NCBI GenBank assembly: GCA_902629495.1
Contig: CACORA010000057.1
Span: 1 to 6,777, forward strand
Direction of reading: 5' to 3'
DNA: 6,777 bases
Source of the DNA: Planctomycetaceae bacterium
GTDB lineage: Bacteria; Planctomycetota; Planctomycetia; Pirellulales; UBA1268
Position 1 is the first letter of the stretch; each line of letters opens with the position of its first letter. Made by a program: the position numbers and the translations under genes. The notes beneath the pieces are model-generated. The model did not search any database, was not told the DNA's origin, and was given only the letters and a program-made list of their open reading frames with translations. Of this stretch, positions 1 through 5,316 are shown one piece after another.

Positions 1-31
1 TTGAAGAAAAAGAATAGGAGCAACACAACAA

Positions 32-307
32 ATGACACAAAACGTCGAAGCCCTCGGCATGATCGAGGTAAAAGGTTTTGTCACGCTTGTTGAAGCAGTT
101 GACGCAATGATGAAGGCGGCAAACGTCACCTTCATGGGTTGGGACAAGATTGGTAGTGGACTTGTCTCAGCATTTGTTTCCGGTGATGTCGCTGCAGTCA
201 AAGCCGCCACTGATGCGGGAGCAGCCGCTGCTGGACGAATTGGTGATGTTGTAAGTGTGCAAGTAATCGCGCGTCCGCACGAGGACGTAGAGGTTATTTT
301 GCCATAA
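32..307 (+). CDS. BMC-H hexameric shell protein, PduA/CcmK-like (copy 1)
   Basis: This 91-residue protein is a single pfam00936 BMC domain, the usual size for a hexamer-forming facet protein. It opens with the family signature [10 protein letters not shown] (6-15). The inter-hexamer edge lysine is K28 in the AMMKAANV segment, the pore loop is K39-I-G-S42-G, and the helix after [17 protein letters not shown] (51-67) is typical. The R81-P-H edge motif and a C-terminus ending DVEVILP closely resemble PduA. The pore loop KIGSG matches PduA, whose pore passes small polar metabolites such as 1,2-propanediol, so passage of lactaldehyde-sized polar compounds is inferred. The start is supported by AGGAG at 16-20, 11 nt before the ATG. 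It is the first gene in the window, and the second BMC-H follows after 55 nt. The two shell genes have clearly diverged, so each probably contributes a different pore to the same shell. Confidence 0.97.
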   Translation: MTQNVEALGMIEVKGFVTLVEAVDAMMKAANVTFMGWDKIGSGLVSAFVSGDVAAVKAATDAGAAAAGRIGDVVSVQVIARPHEDVEVILP

Positions 308-313
308 GAGGAA

Positions 314-326
314 CCTGATCGTCAGG
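314..326 (+). promoter_or_regulatory. Short intercistronic inverted repeat between the two BMC-H genes
   Basis: CCTGA (314-318) and TCAGG (322-326) form a perfect 5-bp stem with a 3-nt TCG loop directly after the first shell gene. The 3' arm contains the AGG of an AGGA (324-327) that would serve an ATG at 334. A run of seven T (343-349) lies 16 nt further on, too far for a standard intrinsic terminator. It could act in RNA processing or set the relative expression of the two shell genes. That role is inference from a short structure, which may be chance. Confidence 0.3.
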
Positions 327-333
327 AACTGCA

Positions 334-351
334 ATGAAAAACTTTTTTTGA
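334..351 (+). other. Five-codon mini-ORF MKNFF ending in a T7 tract
   Basis: ATG AAA AAC TTT TTT TGA is preceded by AGGA at 324-327 with 6 nt spacing, so a ribosome could plausibly load here. It ends at 351, inside the AAGGA that serves the second BMC-H gene. The T7 run (343-349) puts it one nucleotide out of frame with that gene. One more T, or a -1 slip, would fuse it into MKNFFLKDMNMNTAIG and so lengthen the shell protein. It could be a leader peptide for translational coupling, a slippage site, a homopolymer error or chance. Confidence 0.25.
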
Positions 352-362
352 AGGACATGAAC

Positions 363-632
363 ATGAATACCGCGATTGGATTATTAGAAACTCGAGGACT
401 TGTTGGTCTTATCGAGGCTACAGATGCGATGGCCAAGGCCGCCAACGTTAAAGTGCTCAAAAAGGTAGCTATTGGAAATGCTTTGGTTGCAACTGTTGTC
501 CAAGGTGATGTTGGCAGTGTGCGTGCGGCTGTTGAAGCTGGAGCCAATGCTGCTCAACAGGTTGGTGAACTTGTTGCAAGCCATGTGATTCCTCGGCCAG
601 CTGACACACTCGTAGGTGCTTTCTTCTCATAA
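363..632 (+). CDS. BMC-H hexameric shell protein, divergent pore (copy 2)
   Basis: A single BMC domain of 89 residues. I place the start at ATG 363 because AAGGA at 351-355 lies 7 nt upstream and MNTAIGLLETRG then aligns with the canonical BMC-H N-terminus. An in-frame TTG at 348 and ATG at 357 are open but have no suitably spaced ribosome site. Family landmarks are LLETRG (7-12), edge lysine K25 in AMAKAANV, GDVGSVRAAVEAGANAA (48-64) and edge motif P77-R78-P79. The pore loop reads A36-I-G-N39-A40, where copy 1 has K-I-G-S-G, so the pore-lining chemistry differs: Asn/Ala replaces Ser/Gly and the preceding Lys is gone. The C-terminus ends hydrophobic (GAFFS) instead of carrying the DVEVILP tail. 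A distinct permeability, perhaps for a cofactor or product, is inferred. Confidence 0.95.
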   Translation: MNTAIGLLETRGLVGLIEATDAMAKAANVKVLKKVAIGNALVATVVQGDVGSVRAAVEAGANAAQQVGELVASHVIPRPADTLVGAFFS

Positions 633-702
633 ATCTGGATGATCCCGATTCACGCATTGAATGTCTATATGGATAGCAATTCGTGACTGAGAGGACGAGC
701 GC

Positions 703-1920
703 ATGAAGATTTTAATAGCTAATCTTGGATCAACCAGCTTCAAGTACCGGCTCTTTGACCTACCGCAAACGCCCAGTGCTGTTGGTGCGGAGGAAGAACT
801 TGCGCGTGGAGGAGTCGAACGTATTGGTGATGCTAACAGTCGTGTATATGCATCAATTGATTCTACAAAACTTGAATTGACCATGGCCATTGCTGACCAT
901 GCTGTAGCACTGCAGGCAGCAATCGAGCAACTCACCTCTGATGGTGGTCCACTGAATACTGTTGAAGATGTTGCTGCCATTGGCTTCAAGGCCGTGCACG
1001 GTGGCCGAATGAGTGGCGTGGTACAGGTTGATGCTGATGTCCTTGCCGCGATGGATGAGATGGCAGATGTTGCCCCGGCACACAATCCACCATACGTGAA
1101 GGCAATGCGGCTGCTGGGTGCGCGATTACCACACGTCCCCATCATCGCAGCCTTTGAGACAGGATTCCATGCAACCATTCCTGAAAGGAATGCCTTGTAT
1201 GCTGTTCCTCACAGTTGGGTTGATACCCATCGAGTGCGACGATGGGGATTTCATGGAGCAAGTCATCGGTTTGTTGCAACTCACGTAGCAAAGCTGATGC
1301 CGGAGACACACCCACTTAGAATAATCTCCTGCCATCTGGGAGGATCAAGCAGTGTCTGTTGGATTCTTAATGGGAAGAGTGTTGGAACATCAATGGGCAT
1401 GAGTCCGCAATCAGGCCTTCCTCAGAACAATCGCTCTGGAGATCTGGATCCCTATGCCCTCCTCCATGTCGCGAAACAAACCGGAAAAAGTTTTGAATCA
1501 TTACTCTCTGAACTCTCCAATCGGGCGGGCCTGGCAGGCATGTCTGGCACATCCGGTGACATGCGAGACCTCGAAACTGCTGCTGCATCTGGGAATGAAC
1601 GGGCACAGACGGCGATCGAGGTCTATGTGTCTGCAATTCGACACTGGCTTGGGGCTGGCATCGTTGAATTAGGGGGCTTGGATACGATCGCATTCGCTGG
1701 CGGTATTGGTGAAAACTCACCAATGATACGCAATGCAGTTGTTGCCGGGCTTGAAGACCTTGGTGTCACAATCGACCAATCATCAAATGCGTCGCCTGCA
1801 GAAAACGAGCATGAGATCACTGGCAAAGGCAGTCGTGTTCGACTGTGGGTCATCCCAACAAATGAAGAACTGATCGTCGCTCGTCAGACACGTGATTTTC
1901 TTGCCGGCACATCAACATAG
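703..1920 (+). CDS. ackA: Acetate/propionate-family kinase, BMC-associated (probable lactyl-phosphate/ADP kinase)
   Basis: This 405-residue ASKHA-fold kinase covers the full length of acetate kinase. It transfers the acyl-phosphate phosphate to ADP. In this pathway the expected substrate is lactyl-phosphate made by a PduL-type enzyme, which gives ATP and lactate. Visible motifs are phosphate loop NLGSTSFK (7-14), HGG (99-101), APAHNPP (124-130, H127 equals H123 of the Methanosarcina enzyme), WGFHGASH (181-188, H184), CHLGGSSS (210-217), NRSGDLD (243-249, R244), AGGIGEN (332-338) and VIPTNEEL (393-400, acidic E398). Two normally invariant positions differ. GHRVVHGG reads GFKAVHGG, so the catalytic Arg-91 equivalent is K96. 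VFDTAFH reads AFETGFH, so the Asp-148 equivalent is E152. GAGGA-type ribosome site GAGGA (691-695) lies 7 nt before the ATG. No encapsulation helix is visible at either end, so location in the lumen is uncertain. Confidence 0.93.
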   Translation: MKILIANLGSTSFKYRLFDLPQTPSAVGAEEELARGGVERIGDANSRVYASIDSTKLELTMAIADHAVALQAAIEQLTSDGGPLNTVEDVAAIGFKAVHGGRMSGVVQVDADVLAAMDEMADVAPAHNPPYVKAMRLLGARLPHVPIIAAFETGFHATIPERNALYAVPHSWVDTHRVRRWGFHGASHRFVATHVAKLMPETHPLRIISCHLGGSSSVCWILNGKSVGTSMGMSPQSGLPQNNRSGDLDPYALLHVAKQTGKSFESLLSELSNRAGLAGMSGTSGDMRDLETAAASGNERAQTAIEVYVSAIRHWLGAGIVELGGLDTIAFAGGIGENSPMIRNAVVAGLEDLGVTIDQSSNASPAENEHEITGKGSRVRLWVIPTNEELIVARQTRDFLAGTST

Positions 1921-1936
1921 AAAAGGAATAACTGCC

Positions 1937-2245
1937 ATGTTCATTGCAAAAGTTACTGGCTCAGTTGTTGCCACACAGAAAGCAGCATCCATGACTGGGC
2001 ACAAACTGCTTGTTGTTGAACCCTATCGAGTGGACGAAGAGACAAGAGATCACCTCGTACCAACAGGTCGAACCTTTATTGCCGTCGATACCCTTGGCGC
2101 CGGTGACGATCAATTTGTCCTTATTACACAAGGATCGAGTGCCAGACTTACTCCCGAAACAAAATCTCTCCCAATTGATGCGGTCATTATTGGCCTCGTC
2201 GACACTCTTCAAATTGAAGGCACACAGGTTTTCAACAGGAAATAA
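1937..2245 (+). CDS. BMC-P pentameric vertex protein, EutN/CcmL family (copy 1)
   Basis: This 102-residue protein is a single EutN/CcmL (pfam03319) domain, the family that forms pentamers capping shell vertices. The N-terminus MFIAKVTGSVVAT starts the OB-like barrel. The family core VDTLGAGDDQFVLITQGSSAR spans residues 50-70 and contains the conserved G54-A-G56 and G66-S-S-A-R70. The ATG at 1937 is chosen because AAGGAA (1923-1928) sits 8 nt upstream and the protein then begins as family members do. The frame is open further upstream to an ATG at 1892 inside the kinase gene, but that would add an unrelated N-terminus. The gene ends 3 nt before the aldehyde dehydrogenase start, and its last codons hold that gene's ribosome site, so the two are probably translationally coupled. 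It is the most canonical of the three vertex proteins here. Confidence 0.95.
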   Translation: MFIAKVTGSVVATQKAASMTGHKLLVVEPYRVDEETRDHLVPTGRTFIAVDTLGAGDDQFVLITQGSSARLTPETKSLPIDAVIIGLVDTLQIEGTQVFNRK

Positions 2246-2248
2246 ACT

Positions 2249-3721
2249 ATGACTACTGCGACTCCTGATATTGCTTCCATCGTCCGTCAGGTCATTTCGG
2301 AACTCCATGCTCCACAAGCACGTGTTCCGCAGACGACACGCGACAACTATTCCAACAGCCAGCCGCTTTCTGGCTCAAACGGTATCTTTTCATCTGTTGA
2401 TGATGCGGTTGCGGCTTCCCAAGAGGCATTTGAACAGCTTGAAACACTGGGAATCGAAGGCCGCAAAAAGGCAATTGCGCACATCCGTCGCATTGCAATT
2501 GAAGATGCAGAAGAGCTGGGTCGTATGGAGTTTTCTGAAACAGGGATTGGGCGACTTGAGCATAAAATAGAAAAACTCAAAGTTCTTGGTGAGAAAGTAC
2601 CCGGTGTTGAGTTCATGGGGAGTGAAGTATTTAGCGGAGATACCGGTCTTGCTGTAATCGAACATGCACCATTTGGACCAATTGCCGCAATCACTCCCGT
2701 CACACACTCTCTTCCCACTATTGCCTGTAACGCAGTCAACATGATTGCCAGCGGGAACACCGTGGTTGTCAACCCTCACCCAAGTGGGCGAACAATTGCT
2801 GTCGAAGGCGTGCGGCGATTCAACCGTGCGATTCATCGGGACCTTGGTGTTGATAACCTCATCACAATCATTGCGGAACCAACACTTGAATCAGCTGATC
2901 TCCTATTCAATCACCGTGGAATAAAATTGATCTGTGTGACAGGAGGGCCCGCTGTTGCCAAAGCTGCACTCCAATCACCAAAACGTGCCATTGTCGCTGG
3001 CCCTGGAAATCCACCGGTCGTTGTGGACGACACCGCTGACCTTGATAACGCTGCTCAGTCAATCATTCAAGGAGCTTCGTACGATAACAATCTTCTCTGT
3101 ATTGGTGAAAAACAAGTATTTGTAGTGGAACGTGTGTTTGAGCAATTGATGGCCGCAATGGAGCGGGCAGGAGCTCTAAAGCTGAATGCACATCAAGTCG
3201 ATTCCCTTACCCAACGAGCCATCATCATGACTGGCGAGGGATCGCATCGACACTGGGTGCCCAGCAAGGACCTACTTGGACAAGACGCTTCGGTGCTTGC
3301 ACACGCTGCAGGGGCTTCAGGACACGACGGACTCGAACTCATTTTTGGTGAGACCGATATTGAGAATCCTTTTGTCCCGACAGAACAGATGATGCCTTTT
3401 CTTCCTTTTGTTCGATGCAAGGATGCTGATGAAGCAATCCACCGTGCACACGAAAGCGAACATGGATTTCGGCATACAGCTGTCATTCATTCAAACAATG
3501 TACGGACCATGACCTCTATGGGAAGACTGCTCGATACGACTCTCTTCATCAAAAATGGGCCCAGCGTAGCAGGCCTTGGGCTTGGAGGAGAAGGGTATCT
3601 CTCTTTTTCAATTGCAACGCCCACAGGGGAGGGTGTTACCACTCCGTTAACATTTACACGACAACGTCGCTGCACACTTGTTGACGATCTTCGCATCCTT
3701 GGAAGTGCTCGACACACGTAA
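2249..3721 (+). CDS. CoA-acylating aldehyde dehydrogenase, PduP/EutE-like (lactaldehyde to lactyl-CoA), encapsulated
   Basis: This 490-residue aldehyde dehydrogenase belongs to the CoA-dependent BMC type. It should oxidise L-lactaldehyde, NAD+ and CoA to lactyl-CoA and NADH in the lumen. Residues 5-20 ([16 protein letters not shown]) form an amphipathic helix followed by a polar linker (21-45), the layout of an encapsulation peptide. The catalytic domain follows: [11 protein letters not shown] (140-150), [17 protein letters not shown] (164-180), VTGGP (230-234) and [17 protein letters not shown] (250-266). The nucleophile is C284 in [13 protein letters not shown], the PduP-type signature, and TPTGEG lies at 457-462. 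The usual TPSTNP segment reads TPVTHS (149-154), with H153 where PduP has the Asn expected to support the oxyanion. AGGAA (2237-2241) lies 7 nt before the start. Lactaldehyde as substrate is inferred from the aldolase downstream and from known PVM loci. Confidence 0.94.
   Translation: MTTATPDIASIVRQVISELHAPQARVPQTTRDNYSNSQPLSGSNGIFSSVDDAVAASQEAFEQLETLGIEGRKKAIAHIRRIAIEDAEELGRMEFSETGIGRLEHKIEKLKVLGEKVPGVEFMGSEVFSGDTGLAVIEHAPFGPIAAITPVTHSLPTIACNAVNMIASGNTVVVNPHPSGRTIAVEGVRRFNRAIHRDLGVDNLITIIAEPTLESADLLFNHRGIKLICVTGGPAVAKAALQSPKRAIVAGPGNPPVVVDDTADLDNAAQSIIQGASYDNNLLCIGEKQVFVVERVFEQLMAAMERAGALKLNAHQVDSLTQRAIIMTGEGSHRHWVPSKDLLGQDASVLAHAAGASGHDGLELIFGETDIENPFVPTEQMMPFLPFVRCKDADEAIHRAHESEHGFRHTAVIHSNNVRTMTSMGRLLDTTLFIKNGPSVAGLGLGGEGYLSFSIATPTGEGVTTPLTFTRQRRCTLVDDLRILGSARHT
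2261..2308 (+). other. N-terminal encapsulation peptide of the aldehyde dehydrogenase
   Basis: Residues 5-20 ([16 protein letters not shown]) alternate hydrophobic (I8, I11, V12, V15, I16, L19) and polar residues with helical spacing. A flexible linker rich in P, Q, S and N separates them from the catalytic domain. This is the standard form of a BMC cargo-targeting helix. It closely resembles the N-terminal helix of the protein at 4078-4833. Confidence 0.8.
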
Positions 3722-3744
3722 CATATCCAACCACTCGAACTACC

Positions 3745-4074
3745 ATGCAACTCGCTCAGATCATCGGCACGGCAACTGCAACTGTGAAACATCCATCACT
3801 CCATGGATCGTGTCTTCACGTTGTTCAACCACTTCTCGCTGATCACACCTCTGCTGATGGTGATCCTCAACTTGCCATCAACACTGTCAGTGCCAGTATT
3901 GGTGACCTTGTCATGATAACGAGTGATGGCCGACTTCTTCGGGAATCACTTAACACAGACGCCACACCCGCCCGATGGAGCATCATTGCCATCGTTGATG
4001 ATCTCCGAAAAACAAAAACACTACCGTCGCATTCCACAGGGCAGACAACTCAATCACACAGCACACCACGGTGA
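3745..4074 (+). CDS. BMC-P pentameric vertex protein, EutN/CcmL family (copy 2, tailed)
   Basis: This 109-residue EutN/CcmL-family protein begins MQLAQIIGTATATVKHPSLHG and continues LHVVQPL (24-30), both characteristic of the fold. The usual VDxxGAGxG core is changed to INTVSASIGDLVMITSDGR (45-63), so the GAG motif of copies 1 and 3 is lost while the following strand is kept. The fold ends near WSIIAIVDDL (78-87). It is followed by a 22-residue Ser/Thr/His/Gln-rich tail absent from the other two copies. The start lacks a visible Shine-Dalgarno sequence: the 23 nt since the aldehyde dehydrogenase stop are pyrimidine-rich apart from scattered A. The stop lies 3 nt before the next ATG, which suggests coupling to it. 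It is probably a specialised vertex protein of the same shell, and low expression would fit the few pentamers needed. Confidence 0.9.
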   Translation: MQLAQIIGTATATVKHPSLHGSCLHVVQPLLADHTSADGDPQLAINTVSASIGDLVMITSDGRLLRESLNTDATPARWSIIAIVDDLRKTKTLPSHSTGQTTQSHSTPR

Positions 4075-4077
4075 TCC

Positions 4078-4833
4078 ATGAGCCATCACACCACTCCAGA
4101 CCCTGATATGATCCGTCAGCTTGTCAGCGAGGTAGTTGCGAGAATCCGTTCACAAGATGAACATGCTATCAGTGAGTCAACGTGCTCAGAAACAGCGAAC
4201 GTGAGCGGACCATCGACATTCGTGACCATCGATGATCGTGTCATCACACTTGCTACCATTACCCATCTCCCAAAGGATTCTACGGCCGTACATATTCAAC
4301 CCAAAGCCGTGGTGACACCTTCTGCATGGGAATCCGCTCGCGATCAGGGCATACGGATTGTTCGATCAGCCAGCTCGCCATCGGAAGAAACAAACGCTTT
4401 GCCGTTCATTATTGGACAGGCCGAATGTGACGGCAGCTGGGCCCAACGGTCCGCCTCCATCATCCAAGATATTCCTCATGCACAGCAGCTTCCAGCATCA
4501 GGGCTCACCGATGTCATCACAACGATGGCCATGCATGCGTCTCGTAACGGTGCGCGTGGAGTATTGTTGTGTGGACGCCCGCATGCTGCGCTTGTTCTGC
4601 TGAATAGAAATCCAGGCGTACGCGCTGTGATGAGTCATGACCCACGCAGCCTAGAGTTTGCCATACACGAGTGTGCAGCAAACATCATTATTGTTAATCC
4701 AAAGATATTCCCTCGTGGAAGCCTGCGTCGGACATGCACTGACTTCGCTTCGGCACAATCACTTGGGATTCCAGATGAGTTAACTCCAGTGACGTCCCCT
4801 CCCTGTCCATGTCAACATCTGGCAGATTCATGA
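4078..4833 (+). CDS. Encapsulation-tagged protein with a degenerate RpiB/LacA-like domain
   Basis: I do not recognise this 251-residue protein as a characterised enzyme. Residues 8-24 (DPDMIRQLVSEVVARIR) match the aldehyde dehydrogenase encapsulation helix in pattern, and a Ser/Glu/Thr-rich linker runs to about 47. A small segment (48-97) includes VVTPSAWESARDQGIRIV (78-95), a TPSA motif also found in other microcompartment proteins. The rest (about 107-215) aligns by eye with ribose-5-phosphate isomerase B: FIIGQAECDG stands for the GxDHAG strand, GARGVLLCG (158-166) for the nucleophile strand GILICG, and NPGVRAVMSHDPRSLEFAIHECAANIIIV (178-206) for the GIRAxxxxxPxxAxxxRxHNxxNVL region. C165 is kept, but the GTG loop after it reads RPH and the Asp-His pair is lost, so ordinary isomerase activity is doubtful. 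It begins 4 nt after the preceding stop and is probably lumen cargo or scaffold. Confidence 0.75.
   Translation: MSHHTTPDPDMIRQLVSEVVARIRSQDEHAISESTCSETANVSGPSTFVTIDDRVITLATITHLPKDSTAVHIQPKAVVTPSAWESARDQGIRIVRSASSPSEETNALPFIIGQAECDGSWAQRSASIIQDIPHAQQLPASGLTDVITTMAMHASRNGARGVLLCGRPHAALVLLNRNPGVRAVMSHDPRSLEFAIHECAANIIIVNPKIFPRGSLRRTCTDFASAQSLGIPDELTPVTSPPCPCQHLADS
4099..4149 (+). other. N-terminal encapsulation peptide of the RpiB-like protein
   Basis: Residues 8-24 (DPDMIRQLVSEVVARIR) form an amphipathic helix with hydrophobic positions M11, I12, L15, V16, V19, V20 and I23, followed by a low-complexity linker. The segment IRQLVSEV parallels VRQVISEL of the aldehyde dehydrogenase, so both are likely to bind the same shell site. 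Targeting is inferred from this resemblance. Confidence 0.75.
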
Positions 4834-4908
4834 ACGCATTTTAGACACACCAAATAGAACCATGATGTATGTGAAGCACATCTCCGCATCCTAACGACTT
4901 AATGATGA

Positions 4909-4918
4909 TCTCATGAGA
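4909..4918 (+). repeat. 10-bp palindrome over the start codon of BMC-P copy 3
   Basis: TCTCATGAGA is a perfect palindrome whose centre is the ATG of the third vertex gene. No Shine-Dalgarno sequence is visible in the 79-nt gap before it (4834-4912), which otherwise holds only a 5-bp hairpin (ATGTG-AAG-CACAT, about 4869-4881). A role in limiting translation or in protein binding is possible, but a 10-bp palindrome can arise by chance. Confidence 0.2.
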
Positions 4919-5203
4919 ATAGGCAAAACAATAGGTACCGTAACACTCGTTGAACCCCACCAAACTATGCGAGGTGGTGTTCTCAAACTTGTAGTTCCTC
5001 TTTCACATGATGAACTTTATTCACAAGGACATACCCGTGAACCCATTGTGGCGTGGGACGATTTAGGAGCCGGTGATGGACAACTGGTCGCATTCAGCGA
5101 AGGGGGTGAAGCAGCACAACCGTTTCGTCCAGAACAGAAACCAGTGGACGCCTACATTTCAGCCATCATAGACCACCTCGAACTGCCCAATTCATCTGCA
5201 TAA
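4913..5203 (+). CDS. BMC-P pentameric vertex protein, EutN/CcmL family (copy 3)
   Basis: This 96-residue EutN/CcmL-family protein is the shortest of the three vertex proteins. MRIGKTIGTVTLVEPHQTMRGGVLKLVVPL (in two strands, 1-30) leads into the core AWDDLGAGDGQLVAFSEGG (47-65), which keeps G52-A-G54 but has Trp-Asp at 48-49 and GGEAAQPF (64-71) where copy 1 has GSSAR. The C-terminus ends PVDAYISAIIDHLELP, matching the family's last strand and helix. No alternative in-frame ATG was seen nearby and no clear ribosome site precedes the start. The 79-nt upstream gap is long for this operon. Three distinct vertex paralogs in one locus is a known property of PVM microcompartments. How they share the twelve vertices cannot be read from sequence. 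Confidence 0.93.
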   Translation: MRIGKTIGTVTLVEPHQTMRGGVLKLVVPLSHDELYSQGHTREPIVAWDDLGAGDGQLVAFSEGGEAAQPFRPEQKPVDAYISAIIDHLELPNSSA

Positions 5204-5235
5204 TCCGCACATACATGCCTGCATGATCTGCATAA
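5194..5235 (+). promoter_or_regulatory. Direct repeats and a small palindrome upstream of the aldolase gene
   Basis: ATCTGCATAA occurs exactly twice, at 5194-5203 and 5226-5235, with start points 32 nt apart, about three helical turns. A related CTGCATGA lies between them (5219-5226), and CATGC-CT-GCATG (5214-5225) forms an inverted repeat. The first copy includes the stop codon of BMC-P copy 3. The cluster is followed by about 80 nt before the aldolase start, so it could be an operator or activator site for an internal promoter. I see no convincing -35/-10 pair. Confidence 0.35.
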
Positions 5236-5316
5236 CCAAAAATCCGACCGACACCGAAAAAGTAGGTAAGAATCAATACAGACGTTTCATTTTCACGAAG
5301 GAGCATGCTCAACACC

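Noticed and set aside
314..349. Intrinsic terminator between the two BMC-H genes (hairpin then T7)
   Set aside because: The 5-bp stem and the T run are separated by 16 nt, and transcription must continue through the operon. It is kept only as a weak regulatory feature.
348..362. TTG start for BMC-H copy 2
   Set aside because: No ribosome site precedes it at workable distance, whereas ATG 363 follows AAGGA by 7 nt and yields the canonical N-terminus.
633..702. Promoter or operator in the gap before the kinase (ATTCA-CGCAT-TGAAT inverted repeat, 648-662)
   Set aside because: The stem is only 5 AT-rich base pairs and no paired -35/-10 elements are visible. The gap is normal for this operon.
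627..1178. Long open frame on the - strand opposite the kinase gene (183 codons)
   Set aside because: It lies wholly antisense to a well-supported kinase with intact motifs, and its translation is Ser/Thr/Arg-rich with no recognisable domain. It is a shadow frame.
1892..1936. Longer N-terminus for BMC-P copy 1 from an ATG inside the kinase gene
   Set aside because: It would add 15 residues unlike the family. ATG 1937 has AAGGAA at proper spacing and gives a standard EutN/CcmL start.
2347..2836. Overlapping - strand open frames opposite the aldehyde dehydrogenase
   Set aside because: They are complementary to conserved dehydrogenase coding sequence, have no ribosome site or known motif, and follow from its codon use.
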